From: JAFAZI01 sp035501255
GTDB lineage: Bacteria > Actinomycetota > Actinomycetes > JAFAQI01
Length of the DNA stretch: 64,000 nucleotides
Reading direction: 5' to 3'
Assembly (NCBI GenBank): GCA_035501255.1
Contig: DATJWM010000086.1
Coordinates: 1-64,000 of the forward strand
Shown here: positions 42,163-51,272 of the stretch, piece by piece
How positions within the stretch are numbered: position 1 is the first letter of the stretch
Layout: each line of letters begins with the position of its first letter
Program-made: the position numbers and the translations under genes
The notes under the pieces: model-generated
What the model saw: only the letters and a program-made list of their open reading frames with translations
Database searches by the model: none
What the model was told of the DNA's origin: nothing

Positions 42163-44397
42163 GTGTCTGACAATCCTGACGCCGTCGTCGGTGAGATGAA
42201 CACCGGCGGTGACCAGCTGTGCCCCGTCACCTCAGCGGTGCCGAACCACCCCACCGAGGGCGGCGGGAACCGCTCCTGGTGGCCGAACCAGATCAATCTC
42301 GCGATTCTGCGCAAGCACCCTCCGGCGTCCAACCCGATGGGCGAGGACTTCGACTACGCGGCTGAGTTCGCGACCCTCGACCTTGACGCCGTCCGCGCGG
42401 ACATCGACGAAGTGATGACCACGTCACAGCCATGGTGGCCGGCCGACTTCGGTCATTACGGCCCGCTGTTCATCCGCATGGCCTGGCACGCCGCGGGCAC
42501 TTACCGGATCAACGACGGCCGCGGGGGCGCCGGTTCGGGCATGCAGCGCTTCGCCCCGCTCAACAGCTGGCCGGACAACGGCAACCTCGACAAGGCTCGC
42601 CGGCTGCTGTGGCCGGTCAAGCAGAAGTACGGACGAAAACTGTCGTGGGCGGACCTGATGGTCTTCGCCGGGAACTGTGCGCTCGAGTCGATGGGCTTCA
42701 CGACGTTCGGCTTCGGCGGTGGACGGGAGGATGTCTGGGAGCCGGACGAGGACGTCTACTGGGGCCCGGAGTCGGACTGGCTGGGCGACGAGCGTTACAC
42801 CGGCGATCGCGAGCTGGAGAATCCGTTGGCCGCCGTCCAGATGGGGCTGATCTACGTCAACCCGGAGGGTCCGAACGGCACCCCGGATCCGCTCGCTGCC
42901 GCCCGCGACATCCGGGAGACCTTCCGGCGGATGGCAATGAACGACGAGGAGACCGTCGCTCTCATCGCGGGCGGGCACACATTCGGCAAGACGCACGGCG
43001 CCGCCGACCCCGACACCTACGTCGGCCCGGAGCCGGAGGGCGCGCCGCTGGAGGAGCAGGGGCTCGGCTGGAAGAACAGCTTCGGCACCGGCTCGGGCAA
43101 CGACGCGGTGACCAGCGGGCTCGAGGGGATCTGGACCACCACGCCCAAGCAGTGGGACAACAGCTTCCTCGAGATCCTGTTCGGCTACGAGTGGGAGCTC
43201 TTCACGAGTCCGGCCGGAGCCTCGCAGTGGCGGCCCAAGGACGGCGCCGGTGCCGGTACCGTCCCGGACGCGCACGACCCGTCGAAGACGCACGCTCCGA
43301 CCATGCTCACTACCGACCTGTCGCTTCGGTTCGACCCGATCTATGAGGAGATCTCGCGGCGGTTCCTCGCGAACCCGGACGAGTTTGCGGACGCGTTCGC
43401 GCGCGCATGGTTCAAGCTGACCCACCGCGACATGGGTCCGATCCAGCGTTACCTCGGTCCGCTGGTGCCCAAGGAGACGCTGATCTGGCAGGACCCGGTG
43501 CCGACCGCGACCGCCCCGGTCATCGGCGCCGAGGACATCGAGGCGCTGAAGGCGGCGATCAACGACTCCGGGCTGTCGGTCTCCCAGCTGGTGTCGACCG
43601 CGTGGGCATCGGCCTCGTCGTTCCGCGGAAGCGACAAGCGGGGCGGCGCCAACGGCGCACGGATTCGGCTCGAGCCGCAAAGCGGATGGGAGGTCAACGA
43701 CCCGAACGACCTCGCCGGCGTACTTCGGACCCTCGAGGGGATCACTGCTTCGTTCAACTCGGGGCGCACGGACGGCAAGCAGGCGTCGCTCGCCGACGTG
43801 ATCGTGCTGGCCGGATGTGTTGGCGTCGAGCAAGCGGCACGAAAGGCGGGCGTCGAGGTGAGCGTGCCGTTCACTGCTGGGCGGACCGACGCGTCGGCGG
43901 AGCAGACGGACGTCGAGTCATTCGCCGCCCTGGAACCGACTGCCGATGGCTTCCGCAACTACCTGGGCAAAGGCCACCGGCTGCCGGCCGAGTACCTCCT
44001 CGTCGACCGCGCCAACTTGCTGACGCTCTCCGCGCCCGAGATGACGGTGCTTGTCGGCGGCCTTCGGGTCCTCGGCGCGAACACCGGCGGGTCGACCGCA
44101 GGGGTGCTGACCGCAACCCCCGGCGCGCTGACGAACGACTTCTTCGTCAACCTGCTGGACATGGCGACGACCTGGTCGCCGACGTCGGAAGCCGGGGACG
44201 CGTTCGAGGGTCGTGACCGGGCGACGGGGGCGGCGAAGTGGACCGCGTCGCGAGTCGACCTGGTGTTCGGGTCAAACTCCGAGCTCCGAGCGCTTGCCGA
44301 GGTCTACGGGGCTGCTGACGCCAAGACGAAGTTCGTCACTGACTTCATCGCCGCGTGGGACAAGGTAATGAATCTCGACCGGTACGACCTGAACTGA
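42163..44397 (+). CDS. katG: catalase-peroxidase
   Basis: A 744-residue bifunctional catalase-peroxidase with haem b. The distal site Arg105, Trp108, His109 is in PLFIRMAWHA. The proximal His is in AGGHTFGKTHG. The Tyr of the Met-Tyr-Trp adduct lies in LIYVNPEGPNG. The second, haem-free half is complete. Length and motifs match functional KatG. It is regulated through FurA upstream, and provides defence against hydrogen peroxide. Confidence 0.97.
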   Translation: MSDNPDAVVGEMNTGGDQLCPVTSAVPNHPTEGGGNRSWWPNQINLAILRKHPPASNPMGEDFDYAAEFATLDLDAVRADIDEVMTTSQPWWPADFGHYGPLFIRMAWHAAGTYRINDGRGGAGSGMQRFAPLNSWPDNGNLDKARRLLWPVKQKYGRKLSWADLMVFAGNCALESMGFTTFGFGGGREDVWEPDEDVYWGPESDWLGDERYTGDRELENPLAAVQMGLIYVNPEGPNGTPDPLAAARDIRETFRRMAMNDEETVALIAGGHTFGKTHGAADPDTYVGPEPEGAPLEEQGLGWKNSFGTGSGNDAVTSGLEGIWTTTPKQWDNSFLEILFGYEWELFTSPAGASQWRPKDGAGAGTVPDAHDPSKTHAPTMLTTDLSLRFDPIYEEISRRFLANPDEFADAFARAWFKLTHRDMGPIQRYLGPLVPKETLIWQDPVPTATAPVIGAEDIEALKAAINDSGLSVSQLVSTAWASASSFRGSDKRGGANGARIRLEPQSGWEVNDPNDLAGVLRTLEGITASFNSGRTDGKQASLADVIVLAGCVGVEQAARKAGVEVSVPFTAGRTDASAEQTDVESFAALEPTADGFRNYLGKGHRLPAEYLLVDRANLLTLSAPEMTVLVGGLRVLGANTGGSTAGVLTATPGALTNDFFVNLLDMATTWSPTSEAGDAFEGRDRATGAAKWTASRVDLVFGSNSELRALAEVYGAADAKTKFVTDFIAAWDKVMNLDRYDLN

Positions 44398-44414
44398 TCA
44401 CCTGGTTGACGGCT

Positions 44415-44454
44415 CCGGCCGGGTCGTCCGGTTCGAACGGGACGGCTCGGCCGG
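44415..44454 (+). terminator. possible terminator after katG
   Basis: An imperfect inverted repeat CCGGCCGGGTCGTCC / GGGACGGCTCGGCCGG begins about 17 bases after the katG stop, without a T run. Confidence 0.45.
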
Positions 44455-44512
44455 CGCGTCGCCGCGTCTATCGTGGACGAAACTCGGTACGGCGAACTCG
44501 GAGGCGGTCATC

Positions 44513-45682
44513 GTGAGGGTTCTCGTTCTTGGCGGAGACGGGTTCTGCGGCTGGCCGACGGCGCTCCACCTCTCCGCCGAGGGTCATGACGTCGTCATCG
44601 CCGACAACCTGGTCCGGCGCAAGATCGACGTCGAGCTCGAGGCCTCGTCGCTGACCCCGATCTCGCCGATCTCCACCCGGCTGGCTGCCTGGAACGAGGT
44701 TTCCGGACGGACGATCGAGTTCGAGAGCATCGATGTCGCGGATCAGTATCACCGGCTGTTGACACTGATCTCCGACTGGCAGCCAGACGCGATCGTTCAC
44801 TTCGCCGAGCAGCGCGCCGCGCCGTACTCAATGAAGTCCTCGTGGCACAAGCGCTACACGGTCAGCAACAACCTCAACGCCACCAACAACCTGCTGGCAG
44901 CGATCGTCGAGGCCGACCTCGATGTTCACGTCGTGCATCTGGGCACCATGGGTGTGTACGGCTACGGGACGGCGGGGGTGAAAATTCCCGAGGGATACCT
45001 ACGGGTGCACATTCCCGCTGAGGACGGAAGCATCGTCGAGAGCGAGATTCTCTACCCGCCGAATCCCGGTTCGATCTACCACCTCACCAAGACCCAAGAT
45101 CAACTCCTATTCGCCTACTACAACAAGAACGACGGAGTCCGGGTCACCGACTTGCACCAGGGCATCGTGTGGGGGACGCAGACGAAGGAGACCCGTTTGG
45201 ACGACCGGTTGATCAACCGGTTCGACTACGACGGCGACTACGGCACGGTCCTCAACCGGTTCCTCATGCAGGCGGCAATCGGATATCCACTGACCGTCCA
45301 TGGCACGGGCGGACAGACTCGCGCCTTCATTCACATTCAGGACACGGTCAGATGCGTCCAGCTCGCGGTCGAGACACCGCCGCCCCCTGGTCAACGGGTT
45401 CGGGTGTTCAACCAGATGACCGAAACCCACCGGATCATCGATCTCGCGAAGCTGGTCTCCCGCCTGACCGATGCGGAGATCGACAACGTCGAAAACCCGC
45501 GCAACGAAGCCGCCGAGAACGACCTCGTCGTCGAAAACCGCCAGCTCATCGAGCTCGGCCTCGACCCCATCACTCTCGAAGAAGGTCTACTCGGCGAGGT
45601 CACCGAGATCGCAAAGAAGTACGCGGATCGCGCCGACCTCGACAAGATCCCGTGCCGGTCCTTGTGGCGTCAGAAGCGCTGA
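44513..45682 (+). CDS. sqdB: UDP-sulfoquinovose synthase (SQD1/SqdB)
   Basis: A 389-residue extended SDR that makes UDP-sulfoquinovose from UDP-glucose and sulfite. It matches plant SQD1/SqdB closely: GGDGFCGWPTALHLS start, ADNLVRRKIDVEL, LTPISPI, EQRAAPYSM, LGTMGVYGYG, SIYHLTKTQDQ (YxxxK), LHQGIVWGTQT, RFLMQAAIGYPLTVHG, GGQTRAFIHI. These residues form the specific UDP-sugar and sulfite site, not just a generic epimerase. GTG 44513 has GGAGG 8 bases upstream. It is followed 7 bases later by an APS reductase. The product could feed sulfolipid or sulfoglycan synthesis. Confidence 0.9.
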   Translation: MRVLVLGGDGFCGWPTALHLSAEGHDVVIADNLVRRKIDVELEASSLTPISPISTRLAAWNEVSGRTIEFESIDVADQYHRLLTLISDWQPDAIVHFAEQRAAPYSMKSSWHKRYTVSNNLNATNNLLAAIVEADLDVHVVHLGTMGVYGYGTAGVKIPEGYLRVHIPAEDGSIVESEILYPPNPGSIYHLTKTQDQLLFAYYNKNDGVRVTDLHQGIVWGTQTKETRLDDRLINRFDYDGDYGTVLNRFLMQAAIGYPLTVHGTGGQTRAFIHIQDTVRCVQLAVETPPPPGQRVRVFNQMTETHRIIDLAKLVSRLTDAEIDNVENPRNEAAENDLVVENRQLIELGLDPITLEEGLLGEVTEIAKKYADRADLDKIPCRSLWRQKR

Positions 45683-45689
45683 TCGGTTC

Positions 45690-46388
45690 ATGACCCTCGA
45701 CCGAAGCGACGCGCTTCGTGGTCTCGTCGAGAAGGCGGCCATCGAGCTCGCCGGGAGCGAGGCCGAGGACATCCTGCGCTGGGCGGATGAACAACTCGAC
45801 GGCCGCCTGGTGGTGGCGACCAGCCTGCAGGACGCGGTCGTGCTCGATCTGGCAGCACGAGTTCGCCCAGGAATGGACGTCGTCTTCCTCGACACCGGGT
45901 ACCACTTCAGCGAAACGATCGGCATGCGCGACGCCGTGCAAGCGAGCTATCCGATCCGCCTGATCTCGGTCGAACCAGGTCAGACGGTCGCCGAGCAAGA
46001 TGATGTGCACGGCCCCGACCTTTTCGCCCGTAACCCGGACCTGTGCTGTCACCTTCGCAAGGTGCAGCCACTCAACGCGATGCTCGAGATGTACGACGGC
46101 TGGGTGACGGGCTTGCGTCGCAGTGAGACTCCCGAACGCCAGGACGTCCGGGCCGTCGACTGGGACGCTGCGCGAGAGATGGTCAAGGTCAACCCGATCG
46201 TCGACTGGGACGACGCGCGCATCGACGCCTACCTCGCCGAGCACGACGTGCTGGTCAATCCGTTGCGATCCGAGGGCTACCTATCGATCGGATGCGCCCC
46301 ATGCACGACCCGTTCGGCCGACCCGAACGACCCCCGATCCGGCCGGTGGGCCGGATTCGACAAGCGGGAGTGCGGCCTGCACCTGTAA
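45690..46388 (+). CDS. second APS reductase, coupled to sqdB
   Basis: A 232-residue APS reductase with Cys119-Cys120 (NPDLCC), Cys202/Cys205 (GCAPC) and catalytic Cys228 (ECGLHL). It is thus a complete [4Fe-4S] APS reductase, distinct from the copy at 4969 (no N-terminal extension, different local sequence). The ATG lies 7 bases after the sqdB stop, indicating one transcription unit. It probably supplies sulfite directly to UDP-sulfoquinovose synthase. No Cys-rich leader is present here, so cysteine feedback would not block it. Confidence 0.93.
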   Translation: MTLDRSDALRGLVEKAAIELAGSEAEDILRWADEQLDGRLVVATSLQDAVVLDLAARVRPGMDVVFLDTGYHFSETIGMRDAVQASYPIRLISVEPGQTVAEQDDVHGPDLFARNPDLCCHLRKVQPLNAMLEMYDGWVTGLRRSETPERQDVRAVDWDAAREMVKVNPIVDWDDARIDAYLAEHDVLVNPLRSEGYLSIGCAPCTTRSADPNDPRSGRWAGFDKRECGLHL

Positions 46389-46414
46389 CTGGACACGGGT
46401 AGTCACGGTAAAAC

Positions 46415-46427
46415 CGAACGGTGTTCG
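46415..46427. promoter_or_regulatory. palindromic operator upstream of the solute-binding lipoprotein
   Basis: CGAAC-GGT-GTTCG, a perfect 5-bp palindrome with a 3-base centre, lies 93 bases before ATG 46520. The core GAACGGTGTTC is identical to that at 32228 and 58194. Confidence 0.75.
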
Positions 46428-46519
46428 AATCTGTGGCCAGATCGAGACGTCATACCTGATGAATCGCGCCGCGTGATGCTCTAACGTGTGCCACCGGTAG
46501 CCAACTCAAGGGAGAGGTC

Positions 46520-47740
46520 ATGGCCCGAAGGTCTCGCGGTCTGATCGGTATCGCTGCACTCGTGACTGTGGCCGCAGTCGCCTGCAGTTCGGGCTCGTCA
46601 GGTGGCAGCAGCCCGAGCACCACCAAGACCATCAAGATCGGTCTGCTCACCGACGTGACCGGCCTCGCGGCGTCCGGTGAACAGCACATCCAGGACGGCG
46701 TCAAGGCCGGCATCTACGCCGCCGGTCAGGACGGTTACCACATCCAGTACGTCGTCGCCGACAGTCAGACCAGTCCTTCCGCCGTTCTCAGCGCTGCGCA
46801 GAAGCTGGTCAATCAGGATCACGTCCAGGCGGTCATCGCCTCGTCGGCGTTGACCTTCGGCGCCGCACCATGGCTGGCCGCCCACCACATCCCGGTCGTC
46901 GGTGCCGCGATCGACGGGCCGGAGTGGGCGAAGTACGCCAACATGTTCTCCGTCAACGGTCCGATCGACACCACGAAGGTGACCACGCTCGGCGGGGACT
47001 TCTTCAAGCTCGTGGGCGGCACGAACGTCGGATCGCTCGGCTACGCGATCTCGCCGACCTCCGCCGAATCGGCGAAGGCGACGGCGATCTCGGCCGAGCA
47101 CGCCGGGCTGAAGGCCGGCTACGTCAACGCGGCCTTCCCGTTCGGCAGCACGAACGTGCAGCCGATCGCGATCGCGATGAAGAACAAGGGCATCGACTCG
47201 CTCGCTCCGCAGGTGGACCCGAACACCTCGTTCGCGTTGATCACCGCCCTTCGCAACGAGGGCGTCGACCTCAAGGCCGCACTGTTGCCGATCGGGTACG
47301 GCGGTGACCTGCTCGACGCGGGCCCGGGCGAGAAGCAGGCGGCACAAGGGGTCTACTTCACGGTGTTCTTCCAGCCGATCGAGATGGACACGCCGGGCAC
47401 GAAGTCCTTCCTCGCGAACCTCAAGGCCAGCGGCGGCACGCAGACGCCGTCGCAGCCGACGTACACCGGTTACGTGTCGGTCTTGCTTCTCGAGGCTGGG
47501 CTGAAGAACGCGGGAGCAAACCCGACGTCCACCTCCATCCTCAACGGGCTGACGAAGGTCACGTCCTTCGACGCCGGTGGTCTCGCGAACGCGCCGTACA
47601 ACCCGAGAAACCTCGCCGACGTGAGCGGACCGAACAACTGCGAATACACGGTCAAGTTCGTCGGAGACGCGTTCCAGTTGGTCAAGGGCGCGGACCCGAT
47701 CTGCGGGACGGTCATTCCCGGCGAGACCGTCTCGGGATGA
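46520..47740 (+). CDS. LivK-like ABC substrate-binding lipoprotein
   Basis: A 406-residue lipoprotein: the signal peptide ends in a lipobox (VAAVAC, Cys near residue 22). A type I periplasmic-binding fold (branched-chain amino acid-type) spans the rest (IKIGLLTDVTGLAASG, VNQDHVQAVIASSA). No permease or ATPase is adjacent, so it is an orphan that must use another transporter or act as a sensor. The GAACGGTGTTC site upstream, and convergence with tetR at the end of the catabolic operon, suggest that it captures that pathway's substrate. Confidence 0.87.
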   Translation: MARRSRGLIGIAALVTVAAVACSSGSSGGSSPSTTKTIKIGLLTDVTGLAASGEQHIQDGVKAGIYAAGQDGYHIQYVVADSQTSPSAVLSAAQKLVNQDHVQAVIASSALTFGAAPWLAAHHIPVVGAAIDGPEWAKYANMFSVNGPIDTTKVTTLGGDFFKLVGGTNVGSLGYAISPTSAESAKATAISAEHAGLKAGYVNAAFPFGSTNVQPIAIAMKNKGIDSLAPQVDPNTSFALITALRNEGVDLKAALLPIGYGGDLLDAGPGEKQAAQGVYFTVFFQPIEMDTPGTKSFLANLKASGGTQTPSQPTYTGYVSVLLLEAGLKNAGANPTSTSILNGLTKVTSFDAGGLANAPYNPRNLADVSGPNNCEYTVKFVGDAFQLVKGADPICGTVIPGETVSG

Positions 47741-47741
47741 C

Positions 47742-48440
47742 TTACGCCCGCCTGGGCGGGCGGCGGGTCCCCGGATCCGCTCGCCCGCCCAGGGCGGCGT
47801 AGCAGAACGACCACAGCCGATCGGCAATTTCCTCGACCGACTCCTCGCTGCGCGCATATTCGTAGTGGTGAAACACCGCGATGACCAGCTGGGTCACGAG
47901 CCAGGCGTCGTGATCGGCATTGCTGGGCGCGAGCAGCCCCGCCGCCGTCGCGGCCCGGATCTGCGGGAGCAGCAGATCGGTGAACGCGCTCGTCGCCTGC
48001 GCGAGCTCCTGCGGGTGAAGGCGGTGCAGGCGCCAGTGCTCGGTCGTGATGAAGCGCGAGCCACGATCTCCCTGGCCGTTATCGATCCCGCCGACGACCG
48101 ATCGAACATAGAACTCCAGGCGGGACACCGGGTCCGGTAGGTCGCGAGCCGCGAGCTCGAGCCACGCGCAGGTTTCGGAGATGAGCTCCTCGAAGACGGC
48201 GAGAAGCACTTGGTCCTTGCCTTCAAAGTGCGTGTAGAAGGTCTGGACCGCGATCCCCGCCTCCTTGACCAACTCGTGTGTGGTGAACTCGGACCCCTTG
48301 AGTACGACGAGGCGACGGGCCGCATCCACGATCTGCTGCGCCCGTTCCGCACTGCGCTGACGCGATCGCTGCACCGAGGGGGACCGGTCGGCGGCGCGTT
48401 CCAACCAGGCGGCAGCGGCAGGCTGAGGATCGCCGGTCAT
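47742..48440 (-). CDS. TetR-family regulator of the catabolic operon
   Basis: A 232-residue TetR regulator: helix-turn-helix at about 30-75 (AERAQQIVDAARRL, FTTHELVKEAGIAVQTFYTHF) and an all-helical ligand domain. ATG 48440 overlaps the stop of the thiolase-like gene (ATGA), so it is the last gene of the eleven-gene operon. It ends 1 base from the convergent lipoprotein stop. It is the natural candidate to bind the GAACGGTGTTC sites at 46416 and 58194. Confidence 0.88.
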   Translation of the reverse strand: MTGDPQPAAAAWLERAADRSPSVQRSRQRSAERAQQIVDAARRLVVLKGSEFTTHELVKEAGIAVQTFYTHFEGKDQVLLAVFEELISETCAWLELAARDLPDPVSRLEFYVRSVVGGIDNGQGDRGSRFITTEHWRLHRLHPQELAQATSAFTDLLLPQIRAATAAGLLAPSNADHDAWLVTQLVIAVFHHYEYARSEESVEEIADRLWSFCYAALGGRADPGTRRPPRRA

Positions 48441-49636
48441 CGGTCCGGCTCCGAGGTGTAGACGACGGCTCCACCGAGGTGCGGCGAAGCGTGGCACGCG
48501 ACGCCGACGGTCGCGTCGCGACGTTGGCGCGGTCCGGCCCGCCCAGACAGCTGCAGGTAACACTCGAGCATCTGCGGAATCCCGTGCATCCGGCCGTTAC
48601 CGAGCGCTCCACCGCCGGACAGCACCGGCAGGCCGCCCTCGTCCGCGTCAAGACCACCGGACAGCGCGAGCTCGTGCGCCTCGCCAACGGCGCAGTAGCC
48701 GAGACACTCGAGCCAGAAGTAGACGAACGGCGAGAATCCGTCGTACACCTGCGGAAGGTCGACCTCGTCGACAGTGACCCCGCTTGCCCGCCACAGGCGG
48801 CGCGCAAGCGCCGCACCGACTTCCATGATGTCCTCGAGTGGCCAGTGCGCCGGCAGACGGCGAGTCCGCGGCTGGCCGGCGGCGAAACCACTGACGAATA
48901 CCGGCCGATGAGGAAGGTCCTTGGCGCGTTCGACCGAGGTAAGGATGAAGGCGGCGACGCCGTCAACCGGAAGGTCGCAGTCATACCGGCAGATCGGATC
49001 GCTGATCAGCGGCGCGTTGAGGTACTCGGCGCTGGCCAACGGCCGGTCGTGCCAGAACGACCAAGGGATTCGGGCGCCCTGCCGACGGGCTTCGACCAGC
49101 ACCGCGGCCATCGCTTCACGGCTCGCGCCGTACCTCTGGACGTACTCGTTGTAGGTCAGCGCGATCATCGAGATCGGCCCGAAGAAACCCTGCGGCACGG
49201 TCCACTGGAGCGGCCCGCTGACCGAGGTCATCGGGTTTCGGTGGTATTGGCCGCGCGGGTTGTGCAACGCCCGGTGCATCAGCACGTAGTCGGCGGCGCC
49301 GCTCGCCACCGCGTTGACCGCCATCGCCACCGCCCCCGGAATCTGGCCGAACCCCTGAAAACCTGCGACGTAGCTCGGGTCGGAGCCGAGATGCTGCGCC
49401 AACCAGTTGGCCGACACGATGCTGACGCCGTCGGTGATCTCGTGCGCTCCGGCCGTCGGAAACAGACTGCCGGTGACGAATCCGTCCATGTCCGCAACCG
49501 TCAGGCCGGCGTCGGAAATGGCCGCCCGCGCCGTGTCGACGGCCAGCGCGCCGAGCGGAACCGGAGCGTGCCGGGTGATCGGACTCTGCGCGTAGCCGAC
49601 GATCGCGACCTTGTTGCGCGCCTCGAATCCGCTCAT
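48437..49636 (-). CDS. thiolase-fold aldolase/lipid-transfer-like protein
   Basis: A 399-residue SCP-x thiolase-like protein. The thiolase nucleophile Cys region reads AGFQGFGQIPGA, so the nucleophile is missing. Later motifs are YDGFSPFVYFWLECLGYC and GGGALGNGRMHG. This pattern is that of the Ltp2-type steroid side-chain aldolases that pair with a DUF35 protein. It overlaps the DUF35 gene by 4 bases. Retro-aldol cleavage of a beta-hydroxyacyl-CoA is inferred. Confidence 0.83.
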   Translation of the reverse strand: MSGFEARNKVAIVGYAQSPITRHAPVPLGALAVDTARAAISDAGLTVADMDGFVTGSLFPTAGAHEITDGVSIVSANWLAQHLGSDPSYVAGFQGFGQIPGAVAMAVNAVASGAADYVLMHRALHNPRGQYHRNPMTSVSGPLQWTVPQGFFGPISMIALTYNEYVQRYGASREAMAAVLVEARRQGARIPWSFWHDRPLASAEYLNAPLISDPICRYDCDLPVDGVAAFILTSVERAKDLPHRPVFVSGFAAGQPRTRRLPAHWPLEDIMEVGAALARRLWRASGVTVDEVDLPQVYDGFSPFVYFWLECLGYCAVGEAHELALSGGLDADEGGLPVLSGGGALGNGRMHGIPQMLECYLQLSGRAGPRQRRDATVGVACHASPHLGGAVVYTSEPDR

Positions 49637-50058
49637 TGCGTCTCGTCCAGGGTGAAGGCGGGAATCGAGACGCCCGGCGCGACATCCTCGAAGGTCACGC
49701 GCACGCCGGCTCCGAGCCGAAGGTCGGCTGCCGTGCCATTGACCAAGCGGGCGACCATGCGCAAGTCGGCCTGATCGGCAAGCTCGACGTCGACGAGAAC
49801 ATAGGGGACCTCATCGTCAAACCCCGCAAGGAACGACTGGCGCACGACGGTCCAGGACCGAACCACCCCGCGGTGGCTCACCGGCGTGAAACAGATGCCG
49901 GCAGACGTGCTCGCGCAGGACGCGCACACGCTGTCCGGCGGAAGACTCAGAGCCCCGCACGCCGAGCAACTTGCCATCGTGAGCGTGTGCTCCGCGGCCG
50001 CCTGCCAGTAGGGCGCGGACTGCTCATCGGGAACCGGGAGCGGGCGGGCCGCGGTCAC
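49633..50058 (-). CDS. DUF35/OB-fold zinc-ribbon partner protein
   Basis: A 141-residue DUF35 protein: rubredoxin-like zinc ribbon CSACG...CASC at about 31-49, then an OB fold (GVVRSWTVVRQSF, PYVLVDVEL). DUF35 proteins form complexes with thiolase-fold aldolases (for example ChsH2 with Ltp2). Overlaps at both ends (GTGA with the CoA transferase stop, ATGA with the thiolase-like start) support stoichiometric expression. Confidence 0.87.
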   Translation of the reverse strand: MTAARPLPVPDEQSAPYWQAAAEHTLTMASCSACGALSLPPDSVCASCASTSAGICFTPVSHRGVVRSWTVVRQSFLAGFDDEVPYVLVDVELADQADLRMVARLVNGTAADLRLGAGVRVTFEDVAPGVSIPAFTLDETQ

Positions 50059-51272
50059 GGGATCGCGCTCGCTTCCTTGAGCTGGGCGACCCGATCCCAG
50101 TCGTAGCCCAACTCGATCAGGATGGACTCGGTATGCTCACCATGCTCCGGTGCGCGGCGAAGCGCCGCAGGCCGCCCGTCGAACTGGACGGGAACGTTGG
50201 GCAAGCGGTAGCTCCCGCCGTCGTGCGCAACCTCGCCGATATAGGAGTTCGCGATCACCTGCGGATCGTCGAGCAACTCCGGCACCGACTGCACCGGCGA
50301 CCACGGCGCGTCGATCCCCGACAGGAGCGTTTTCCACTCCTCGAAGGTCCGGCCCGCGAACTCGGCGTCCAGGATGGCGACACATGCGGCGCTGTTCGTC
50401 CGCCTCGCCGCGAGGTCGGCAAACCGGCGGTCGGTCGCGAGGTCCTCGCGGCCGATCAGGGCACAGAACTCACCCCAGTAGCGATCCCCCTCCAAGAACA
50501 CGAGCTGGATGTGTCGCCCGTCCTTCGTGCGATAAACGCCGACGAGCGGGTTGGGGGTCGCACCCCGGTCGGGCATGTGCATCGGACCGCTCCCGTCGAG
50601 TGCGGCGAGAACGTCCGAGGACAGCGTCCACATCGCGGTCGCGAGGAGCGACACGTCAACGATCGCGCCACGACCGTGACGCTCGCGGTTGAACAGTGCG
50701 GTCGCAATTCCGAACGCCAGCGACATGGCACCGTTGCGGTCACCCATCGCCCCGCGTTGACTGATCGGGTAATCCCGATCGTCCGGGCTCAGCATGTGCG
50801 CCAACCCCCCGCGTGCCCAGAATGCAGAGGCGTCGTAACCGGCTTGGTTGGCGTCGGGCCCACGAACTCCGTAACCGTGTCCCCGGGCGTAGATCAGCCG
50901 GGGAAAGCGTTCGAGCACCCCCGCGGCCTCAAGTCCGAGGCGTTCGAGCGCGCGCGGACGAAGGCTCGTGAGGAACACGTCCGCGGACTCGAGGAGTCGA
51001 TCGAGAACCTCGCGACCGGCGTCGCGACGGATGTCGAGCGCCAGTGATCTCTTTCCCCGGTTGGCGAGCGCCATGGACAGGTTCACCCCGGCGCGGTCCG
51101 CACCGATGCCTTGGGTGAGCAACCCTCGGTAGGGATCTCCACTGGGCGGTTCGACATGAATGACGTCCGCACCCCAGTCCGCGAGCAACGCCCCCGCGAC
51201 CGGTACGAAGACCCACTGGGCGAGCTCGACGACCCGGATCCCATCGAAAGCCTCGTCGAATGACGCGCTCAT
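50055..51272 (-). CDS. CaiB/BaiF family CoA transferase
   Basis: A 405-residue class III CoA transferase with GIRVVELAQWVFVP, ADWGADVIHVEPPSGDPYR and LDIRRDAGREVLDRLL, and a catalytic Asp region in QAGYDASAFWARGG. It could transfer CoA to or from the pathway acid. ATG 51272 overlaps the CoA-ligase stop; upstream in-frame sequence lies inside the ligase gene and is rejected. Confidence 0.9.
   Translation of the reverse strand: MSASFDEAFDGIRVVELAQWVFVPVAGALLADWGADVIHVEPPSGDPYRGLLTQGIGADRAGVNLSMALANRGKRSLALDIRRDAGREVLDRLLESADVFLTSLRPRALERLGLEAAGVLERFPRLIYARGHGYGVRGPDANQAGYDASAFWARGGLAHMLSPDDRDYPISQRGAMGDRNGAMSLAFGIATALFNRERHGRGAIVDVSLLATAMWTLSSDVLAALDGSGPMHMPDRGATPNPLVGVYRTKDGRHIQLVFLEGDRYWGEFCALIGREDLATDRRFADLAARRTNSAACVAILDAEFAGRTFEEWKTLLSGIDAPWSPVQSVPELLDDPQVIANSYIGEVAHDGGSYRLPNVPVQFDGRPAALRRAPEHGEHTESILIELGYDWDRVAQLKEASAIP

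Noticed and set aside
42424..43833. A 469-codon frame antisense to katG
   Set aside because: KatG is intact on the other strand with all haem residues; the antisense protein has no recognisable fold.
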